From: JAICLL01 sp035252155
Lineage (GTDB): Bacteria; Planctomycetota; Planctomycetia; Pirellulales; JAICIG01
Length of the DNA stretch: 11,950 bases
Direction: 5' to 3'
Assembly (NCBI GenBank): GCA_035252155.1
Contig: DATFDL010000436.1
Coordinates: 1-11,950 of the forward strand
Of this stretch, positions 6,777 to 11,950 are shown in pieces. A program made the position numbers and the translations under genes. Under the pieces are notes generated by a model, which was not told where the DNA came from, searched no databases, and worked only from the letters and a program-made list of their open reading frames with translations. Within the stretch, counting starts at the first letter, position 1. Each line of letters starts with the position of its first letter.

Positions 6777-9095
6777 TTGCCCGTTCGTGGTCGGCGCGAG
6801 CATCTTTTGGCCGTTTTGGTGTCGCTCGCAACAGTATGGTGCCTCGCCGCGAATAACTACTTACGGGCCGAAGATTCAATTCCCATACCCATCGAAGAGC
6901 GCGGCGCCCAGCCACCTGGTGAGCCGGCGCTCGACGCCGCCGACCTTGCCCGGCAGGTGGTTATCTATCGCGATTCGTACGGCGTGCCGCATATCGACGC
7001 CGCCACTGACGAAGCCGCGGTGTTTGGCTTCGCCTACGCCCAAGCCCAAGACTATTTCTGGCAGGTCGAAGACAACTATCTGCTCAGCCTCGGTCGATAT
7101 GCCGAAGCCCACGGACCGGAAGGATTGAACTCCGACCTGCTCAACCGGGCGTTTGAGATCGTGCCGCGAGCCAAGGCCGATTTTCCGAACATCAGCCCAG
7201 GCACCCGATCGCTTTGCGCGGCCTATGTGGCGGGGCTGAACTACTTTCTGGCCACCAACCCGCATGTCAAGCCGCGACTGATCACGCACTTCGAGCCGTG
7301 GCACGTGGTCGCCTGCGGGCGGCAGCTCATGCTCGAACTGACCTATCGCTACACGCGCATCCACAGCAACTATATGCCGCGCGTCCACCCGATCATCGCC
7401 GCCGCCACCGGCTCCAATGCCTGGGCCATCGGGCCGCAACGCACCAAGTCCGGCAAGGCCATGCTCTTTGCCAATCCGCACCAGCCGTGGTTCGGCTTCG
7501 GCCAAATGTACGAGGCCCATCTGCGCAGCGGCGAAGGCTGGAATTTTACCGGGGCCACGTTCTTTGGCAGTCCGCTGCCTACGATGGGCCACAACGAGCA
7601 CGTCGGCTTCAGCTTCACCACCAACGAGCCCGACATCGCCGATCTGTGGCGCGAAACGTTCGACGATCCCAACGAGCCGCTCCACTATCGCTACAACGGC
7701 GGCTATCGCAAGGCCGTCGAGTGGCAAGACACCATCCACGTCAAAACGCACGGCGGCGTCCAGGCGAAGGTTTATACCTTTCGCAAGACGCACCACGGGC
7801 CGATTGTCGCCAAAGAAGATGAGCAGCATCAATTGGCGGCGCGCATCGGCCGGCTGGAAGATTCGCTGCTGCTGACGCAGATGGAGCGGCTCGTGCGGGC
7901 GAAAAACCTCGACGATTTTCGCGCCGGCATGGGCGGACTCAACTTCCCGCTGATGAATGCCATCTACGCCGACCGCGACGGGCATATCTATTTTCTTTAC
8001 AACGGCACGATTGCCAAGCGCGATCCGGAGTTCGACTGGAGCAAGCCGGTCGACGGCAGCGATCCGCGCACCGAGTGGAACGGCTATCACACGATCGACG
8101 AGCTGCCGCAACTGCTCGATCCCGAGGCCGGTTACATTCAGAACTGCAACTCGTCGCCCTTCACGACCACGCATCTCGACAATCCGCGGCAGACCGATTT
8201 TCCGCCCTACATGGTCGAAGACAAAGACGACGACAAGCGCCGGGCCAAGCGTTCGCGCGAGATCCTCGCCGAACTCGACCAGGTGACGTTCGACCAACTG
8301 CGGATCGCCGCCTTCGACACCAAAATCTATTGGGCCGAGCACGAGCTGCCCAAATACGCCGAAGCGTTTGAGGAGCTCAAGCAGACCAACCCCGGCTTGG
8401 CGGCCCAGGTAAAACCCTACCTCGAGCACCTGCTCGATTGGGACTGCCGCTCGACGCACGAATCGACCCAGGCCACGCTCTGCGTCGCCTGGTACGAGCA
8501 GCTTTATGGCGGCGGCTATCCAGGCGAGCAGCTCAAAGAGCGGTTTACCGACAACATGCCCTTGCGGTTCGAGGCGCTCGTCAAGGCGGCCGGCGATCTG
8601 CGCTCGATGCACGGCGACTGGCGCGTGCCGTTCGGCGAGACCCACCGCATTCAGCGGCACGCCGACGTGGCCGATCTGGTGAACGTGCCTTTCGACGATC
8701 GTCTGCCGAGCCTGCCGTGCGCCGGCACGCACGGCCCGATGGGCGTGATCTTCACGCAGTATTACACGCCGACCATTCGCATTCCGTTCGTCAAAACAGT
8801 GTCGAAGCATTACGGGCTGATCGGCTACACGTATGCCGGCGTGTTTGAGTTTGGCGAGCGGGTGCAGGGGGCCACGCTGGTGCAGTTCGGCGCCAGCGGC
8901 GATCCGCGCTCGCCGCACTTCTTCGATCAGGCCAAGCTGCTCTCGCGGCAGGAGTTCAAGCCCGAGCTGTTTTATTGGGAAGACGTCATTTCCGGCGCGA
9001 AGAGCGGCTATCATCCCGGCCAACGGCCGCTCGACTCGCGCGAGATCCGCCGCCTTGCCGTGCCGCTCAACAAGTCCGACGCGATCAAGAAGTAA
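6777..9095 (+). CDS. Secreted penicillin/acyl-homoserine-lactone acylase family protein (Ntn-hydrolase, S45)
   Basis: From TTG 6777 the product has 772 residues. The start PVRGRREHLLAVLVSLATV looks like a signal peptide, so maturation in the periplasm is expected. The alpha part follows (VIYRDSYGVPHI, then a FGFAYAQAQDYFWQ motif). TGSNAWAIGP marks autocatalytic cleavage between Gly212 and Ser213; Ser213 becomes the N-terminal nucleophile of a 560-residue beta chain. Counting from it, a His sits at beta-23 (ANPHQPW) and an Asn at beta-244 (QNCNSSP), the positions known for cephalosporin acylase; PvdQ-type acylases share Ser1 and His23. The enzyme should cleave an amide-linked acyl group; AHL, beta-lactam or lipopeptide substrates cannot be distinguished. 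ATG 6618 with a strong ribosome site would add 53 residues, but that stretch has much lower third-position GC (about half) and contains a palindromic repeat, so I prefer TTG 6777. The frame also runs back into the ABC gene, which is chance. Confidence 0.9.
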   Translation: MPVRGRREHLLAVLVSLATVWCLAANNYLRAEDSIPIPIEERGAQPPGEPALDAADLARQVVIYRDSYGVPHIDAATDEAAVFGFAYAQAQDYFWQVEDNYLLSLGRYAEAHGPEGLNSDLLNRAFEIVPRAKADFPNISPGTRSLCAAYVAGLNYFLATNPHVKPRLITHFEPWHVVACGRQLMLELTYRYTRIHSNYMPRVHPIIAAATGSNAWAIGPQRTKSGKAMLFANPHQPWFGFGQMYEAHLRSGEGWNFTGATFFGSPLPTMGHNEHVGFSFTTNEPDIADLWRETFDDPNEPLHYRYNGGYRKAVEWQDTIHVKTHGGVQAKVYTFRKTHHGPIVAKEDEQHQLAARIGRLEDSLLLTQMERLVRAKNLDDFRAGMGGLNFPLMNAIYADRDGHIYFLYNGTIAKRDPEFDWSKPVDGSDPRTEWNGYHTIDELPQLLDPEAGYIQNCNSSPFTTTHLDNPRQTDFPPYMVEDKDDDKRRAKRSREILAELDQVTFDQLRIAAFDTKIYWAEHELPKYAEAFEELKQTNPGLAAQVKPYLEHLLDWDCRSTHESTQATLCVAWYEQLYGGGYPGEQLKERFTDNMPLRFEALVKAAGDLRSMHGDWRVPFGETHRIQRHADVADLVNVPFDDRLPSLPCAGTHGPMGVIFTQYYTPTIRIPFVKTVSKHYGLIGYTYAGVFEFGERVQGATLVQFGASGDPRSPHFFDQAKLLSRQEFKPELFYWEDVISGAKSGYHPGQRPLDSREIRRLAVPLNKSDAIKK

Positions 9096-9107
9096 GCGCC
9101 GAGCGCG

Positions 9108-9301
9108 GTCTGTAGGGAACGGACTCCGTGCCGTTCCGTGAGCTGCGATCGCGCCGCTATCCGCGTCAAAGTAGCCCCGGCACTCCGTGACGGGGACCGC
9201 GGTCGCCGTCGGCGACCGGCACAGCTCCGCCACGGAGTGTCGGAGCTACTGTGGCGGCTCCGCCGCTGCCGGAACGGCACGGAGTCCGTTCCCTAGCAGA
9301 C
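9108..9301. repeat. Long interrupted inverted repeat between convergent genes
   Basis: The outer arms 9108-9138 and 9270-9301 are inverted copies of a roughly 31-base unit, identical apart from one inserted base (near 9295). Each arm is itself a hairpin with stem GGAACGG/CCGTTCC around an 8-base loop containing CACGGAGT. The whole 194-base element begins 13 bases after the acylase stop and ends 21 bases before the lpd stop, so it could fold in transcripts from either side and act as a two-way transcript end or mRNA stabiliser. A third, diverged unit lies at 11731-11762. Confidence 0.8.
9171..9249. repeat. Inner inverted repeat nested in the long palindrome
   Basis: Bases 9171-9189 (starting GTAGCCCCGG) and 9231-9249 (ending TCGGAGCTAC) are inverted copies with 17 of 19 positions matching. 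Both mismatches become G-U wobbles in the RNA of one strand. At the centre, GGTCGCC (9201-9207) and GGCGACC (9211-9217) form a perfect 7-bp hairpin with a GTC loop. This is a different sequence from the outer arms, so the element is a nest of at least two repeat types. Confidence 0.7.
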
Positions 9302-9322
9302 GTCGCTGGTCTGTTAAACCTG

Positions 9323-10741
9323 TCAAGCTCTCCGCGGCTTGTAAATCTCCGTGGCAAATCCCAGATGCGCCTCGGCCCCAAACCCCACGGTTTCGCTGAG
9401 CGTGGGATGCGGATGAATGGCCTCGGCCAGGTCGCGGGCAGTGCAACCCATTTCGATGGCTAGCACGCCTTCAGAAATCAAATCGCCCGCGTCGACCCCC
9501 ACGATGCCGATGCCCAACACGCGGTCGGTTTCTGGGTCGATCACCAGCTTGGTCAAACCCTCGGTGCGGCCCAGTGACAATGCCCGGCCGCTGGCGGCCC
9601 ACGGATACCGGGCAATCTCCACCTCGCGCTCCTCGCGGTTGGCCTGCTCTTCGGTCAGGCCGGCCCAGGCGATTTCGGGATCGGTGAAGACCACCGCCGG
9701 AATGGCCAACGGCTCGAAGGCCACGCTGGCCCCGTGAATCACCTCGGCTGCCACTTTGCCTTCATGGCTGGCCTTGTGGGCCAACATCGGTTCGCCCGCC
9801 ACGTCGCCGATCGCGAAAATCCGGCGATCGGCCGTGCGCTGTTGATGGTCGATCTGCACAAACCCCCGGGCATCGAGCTTGACGTCGGTCTTTTCCAGCC
9901 CGATGCCGGCGCTGTTCGGCTTGCGGCCCACCGACACCAGCACACGGCTATAAGTCTCCGACCGCTCGCCCTCGGGCCCTGCGAATGTGACCGCGATCGA
10001 GTCGCCCCGGTCGGCCAGCGACTTGACTTTGGTATTCAGATAGATGCCCGCCAACTGTTGCTCCAGACGCTTATGCAGCGGCTTGACCAGATCGCGATCG
10101 GCGCCGGGCAGCAGCCCGCCGGTGAGCTCCACCACGCTCACTTTGCTGCCCAACTCGGCGTAGACGGTGCCCATCTCCAGCCCGATGTATCCGCCGCCGA
10201 CCACCAGCAGGCTTTCGGGCACGTCGGGCAGTTCCAGGGCGGACGTCGAATCCATCACGCGGTCGGTGGGCAGGTTGAAGGCGGGGATTTTGGCGGGCAC
10301 GCTGCCGGTGGCCAGAATGCAAAAATCAAACGTCAATCGGTCGCCGTCGCGCGTGGCCGGGTCGCCGCCTTCGAGCCGCAACGTTTGCGAGTTCTCAAAC
10401 ACGCCTTTGGCTTCGATCACTCGCACCTTGCGTTGCTTGGCCAACTGCTTCAGCCCGCCGGTGAGCGTCTGCACGACCTTTTCTTTGCGTGCCCGAAGCG
10501 CGTCGATTTTTACTTTGGGCTTCGGAAAATCGATGCCCCACTCGTGCATTTCGCGGGCTTCGCTGATGGCCTTGGCGACGTGCAGCAGGGCCTTTGAAGG
10601 AATACACCCGCGAAGCAGGCAAGTTCCGCCCAGTCGTCGATCGGCCTCGACCAGCGTGACATCCATTCCCAGATCGGCGGCCATGAAGGCCGCGGCGTAC
10701 CCGCCCGGCCCCCCGCCTAAAACAGCAAGGTGTGTGTGCAT
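9323..10741 (-). CDS. lpdA: Dihydrolipoyl dehydrogenase (E3)
   Basis: A 472-residue flavoprotein disulfide reductase of normal E3 length that reoxidises dihydrolipoamide in 2-oxoacid dehydrogenase or glycine cleavage complexes, passing electrons through FAD to NAD+. From ATG 10741: FAD-binding GGGPGG at 9-14; redox-active cysteines 41 and 46 in GGTCLLRGCIPSK (canonical text GGTCLNVGCIPSK); ATGS at 144-147; NAD-binding GGGYIG at 182-187; FAIGDVAG contacting FAD; and the C-terminal HPHPTLSE with catalytic His445 and Glu450. The LLRGC spacing variant is compatible with function. In-frame ATGs at 10753 and 10750 are alternatives; ATG 10753 would overlap the NIPSNAP stop as ATGA. I chose 10741 because family similarity starts at HLAVLGGGPGG and GGAG lies just before it, though only three bases away. 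E1 and E2 genes are not in the window. It acts in the cytoplasm. Confidence 0.95.
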   Translation of the reverse strand: MHTHLAVLGGGPGGYAAAFMAADLGMDVTLVEADRRLGGTCLLRGCIPSKALLHVAKAISEAREMHEWGIDFPKPKVKIDALRARKEKVVQTLTGGLKQLAKQRKVRVIEAKGVFENSQTLRLEGGDPATRDGDRLTFDFCILATGSVPAKIPAFNLPTDRVMDSTSALELPDVPESLLVVGGGYIGLEMGTVYAELGSKVSVVELTGGLLPGADRDLVKPLHKRLEQQLAGIYLNTKVKSLADRGDSIAVTFAGPEGERSETYSRVLVSVGRKPNSAGIGLEKTDVKLDARGFVQIDHQQRTADRRIFAIGDVAGEPMLAHKASHEGKVAAEVIHGASVAFEPLAIPAVVFTDPEIAWAGLTEEQANREEREVEIARYPWAASGRALSLGRTEGLTKLVIDPETDRVLGIGIVGVDAGDLISEGVLAIEMGCTARDLAEAIHPHPTLSETVGFGAEAHLGFATEIYKPRRA

Positions 10742-10749
10742 AAGCTCCA

Positions 10750-11547
10750 TCATTTCAGCGGCGAATAATCCGTCGGCTTGAGGAACAATGAGCGCACGCC
10801 GTCTTTCTCGGTGAGCGAGCCACCGGCTTTTTCTTCGGAGGACTTGCGGGCGGCGATCCAGTCGGGGTCGGATCGAAAGGCGGCAAACGATTTCTCGGCG
10901 GCTTCCTGGCTGCGGTGGGCCAGCAGGTAGACCAACGTGCGGTCGGCGCCTTTCTGGTCGGGCAGAAGGTTCCAATACGCGATGTTCGTCATGCCGTGCT
11001 TCTTGAAAAGCTGCATCGTGTGATCGCGAAACCGCGCGTTCAGGGCGTCGAGCTTGCCCGGCGTCACCGCGTAGGTGCGCAGCTCAAACACGCGGTCGGC
11101 CTGCTGCGGGCCGCCGGCTTTTTCTTCAGAGGCCTTGCGGGCGGCGTCTACGTCGGGCGAGTAGTCGGTGGCAGCGAGAAGCTGCGAGACAACTTTGTCG
11201 ACCAGCTTGCCGCCCACTTCGCTGGCCTGCTGCACTTTTTTCCATTCGGGATCGGCAACGAAAGCTTGCCACGATTTTTCGCGGGCCTCGCGGCTGGGGA
11301 AGGCCAGCAAATAGATCAGTTGGTTCTGCTTGTTCTCGATCGGCGTCCAATAGCCGATGTTGGTCATGCCGTGCTTCTCGAAGATCCGCATCGTGTGATC
11401 TCGAAACCGGGCGTGCAGGGCGTCGAGCTTGCCCGGCGGAGAGTCGTAAGTCCGCAACTCAAAGACCCGCGTGTCGCTCTCGGCGGACAACGCCGCCGCG
11501 GCCGAGGCAAACGATAGTGCTAACATGATGGCAGTGCGATAAAACAT
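10750..11547 (-). CDS. Exported protein with two tandem NIPSNAP domains
   Basis: A 265-residue protein from ATG 11547 to TGA at 10752-10750. MFYRTAIMLALSFASAAAALSA is a clear signal peptide, with cleavage near residues 20-24, so the mature protein is outside the cytoplasm. Two NIPSNAP-type ferredoxin-like domains follow, at about residues 27-130 and 155-262. Each opens with RVFELRTY, then PGKLDAL(H/N)ARFRDHTM, KHGMTNI(G/A)YW, a YLLA strand and a DPxW helix, and each ends TDYSP. ARKxSEEKAGG occurs in both halves. The bacterial family has no firm function; structurally related dimeric alpha-beta barrels bind small molecules or act as oxygenases. ATG 11547 is fixed by GGGAG six bases upstream and by the signal peptide; the longer frame to 11628 is not supported. 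It is followed by lpdA after 8 bases (or a 4-base overlap), which suggests co-transcription. Confidence 0.9.
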   Translation of the reverse strand: MFYRTAIMLALSFASAAAALSAESDTRVFELRTYDSPPGKLDALHARFRDHTMRIFEKHGMTNIGYWTPIENKQNQLIYLLAFPSREAREKSWQAFVADPEWKKVQQASEVGGKLVDKVVSQLLAATDYSPDVDAARKASEEKAGGPQQADRVFELRTYAVTPGKLDALNARFRDHTMQLFKKHGMTNIAYWNLLPDQKGADRTLVYLLAHRSQEAAEKSFAAFRSDPDWIAARKSSEEKAGGSLTEKDGVRSLFLKPTDYSPLK

Positions 11548-11553
11548 AGAGTT

Positions 11554-11558
11554 CTCCC
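11554..11558 (-). promoter_or_regulatory. Shine-Dalgarno of the NIPSNAP gene
   Basis: On the minus strand GGGAG is followed by AACTCT and then ATG 11547. This spacing of six bases decides the start and places the signal peptide at the very N-terminus. Confidence 0.7.
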
Positions 11559-11730
11559 ATACGCTTTGCTCAAGCGGCGATTGTAACCCCAGCGGCGGCG
11601 ATGAGCGATGGGGTTTCAAGGCAGGCAAAAAAATGGAGGGCGTAGGGGTGGGCTACAGAAAAAGGTGCCACCCTGTTAGGCGATGCGACGGCACAGCGAA
11701 TCCGTGCGCTGCGCGAAGCGAGTCCCCCCA

Positions 11731-11762
11731 CGGAACGCCACGGAGGGCGTTCCCTACAGACG
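11731..11762. repeat. Single copy of the palindromic repeat seen at 9108-9301
   Basis: About 28 of 31 positions match the outer arms of the repeat downstream of the acylase. The unit folds as GGAACGCC (11732-11739) / GGCGTTCC (11746-11753) around a 6-base loop, followed by CTACAGACG. The stem differs from the other copies by a paired change that keeps base-pairing. It sits in the 264-base divergent region between the NIPSNAP and beta-RFAP synthase starts, in which I see no other gene. Confidence 0.75.
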
Positions 11763-11811
11763 TTCGTCGACAAAAATCCCTTGTTCCGTCCTGACACGCT
11801 ATGCTGTAGGC

Positions 11812-11950
11812 ATGCCGCCGCCACGCGAATTGCACGTAACCGCCCCGAGCCGCCTGCACTTCGGCATGCTGTCGTTCGGTCAGCGGGGCGTGCGGCAGTT
11901 CGGCGGCGCGGGCGTGATGCTCGCTCAGCCCGAACTGCGGCTGACAATTG
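11812..11950 (+). CDS. Beta-ribofuranosylaminobenzene 5'-phosphate synthase family protein, 5' fragment
   Basis: Forty-six codons are visible from ATG 11812 to the right edge with no stop. The peptide MPPPRELHVTAPSRLHFGML, then a QFGGAGVML stretch, matches the N-terminus of beta-RFAP synthases: TAPSRLHFG at the first strand, then a glycine-rich FGG(V/A)G segment and a P-x-L-x-L element, as in the GHMP-kinase-like fold. The known family reaction joins PRPP to 4-aminobenzoate (or 4-hydroxybenzoate) in the methanopterin branch, and planctomycetes carry such genes for tetrahydromethanopterin-linked C1 transfer. With only the first 46 residues visible, the call rests on the N-terminal signature. 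No Shine-Dalgarno is visible; TATGCT at 11800-11805 lies where a -10 box of a leaderless transcript would be, but no -35 fits. CTG 11791 is a weaker in-frame alternative. Confidence 0.75.
   Translation, partial: MPPPRELHVTAPSRLHFGMLSFGQRGVRQFGGAGVMLAQPELRLTI

Noticed and set aside
6876..9233. 785-codon open frame on the minus strand opposite the acylase
   Set aside because: A product of GC-rich codon bias on the true strand; the peptide shows no family motif, whereas the plus strand has an intact catalytic signature.
9108..9301. CRISPR array or transposon ends
   Set aside because: The repeats are inverted, not regularly spaced direct repeats; there is no transposase between them and no target duplication that I can see.
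11570..11947. 125-codon minus-strand frame opposite the beta-RFAP synthase start
   Set aside because: It crosses the palindromic repeat and opposes a recognisable conserved N-terminus; the peptide is Arg/Ala/Ser rich with no motif.

Overview
The window looks like chromosomal DNA of a planctomycete, probably of the Pirellulales type. This is a recognition-based inference, not a database result. Four things support it: high GC with strongly GC-biased third codon positions; two short proteins with the 'QFS(L/V)xTLLV' membrane N-terminus that planctomycetes carry in many copies; short palindromic intergenic repeats; and the 5' end of a beta-RFAP synthase gene, a step in making the methanopterin-type C1 carrier known from methanogens, methylotrophs and planctomycetes.

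Layout. (1) 1-1437 (+): 3' part of a GH42-like glycoside hydrolase with the beta-galactosidase middle (trimerisation) domain; it runs off the left edge. (2) 1526-1846 (+): small helix-turn-helix protein with a lysine/proline-rich tail. (3) 1928-2221 and 2287-2685 (-): two small single-span membrane proteins of one family, function unknown. (4) 3002-6582 (+): two ABC exporter half-transporters overlapping by one base. Their motifs predict a heterodimer with one degenerate and one active ATP site. (5) 6777-9095 (+): secreted Ntn-hydrolase of the penicillin/acyl-homoserine-lactone acylase family; its start is uncertain because a palindromic repeat lies just upstream. (6) 9096-9322: nested palindromic repeats between convergent genes. 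(7) 11547-9323 (-): a two-gene unit, an exported double-domain NIPSNAP protein followed closely by dihydrolipoyl dehydrogenase. (8) 11812-11950 (+): start of a beta-RFAP synthase-like gene, divergent from the NIPSNAP gene and cut by the right edge.

The genes do not form one obvious pathway. The firm functional units are the ABC pair (one operon) and the NIPSNAP-lpd pair (one probable operon). The acylase lies 194 bases beyond the exporter on the same strand and could be co-transcribed, but has its own possible start signals.

I found no convincing undescribed multi-gene system. The best signals for follow-up are the palindromic repeat family, whose copies show a compensatory base-pair change, the paired small membrane proteins, and the coupling of a duplicated NIPSNAP gene to lpd.
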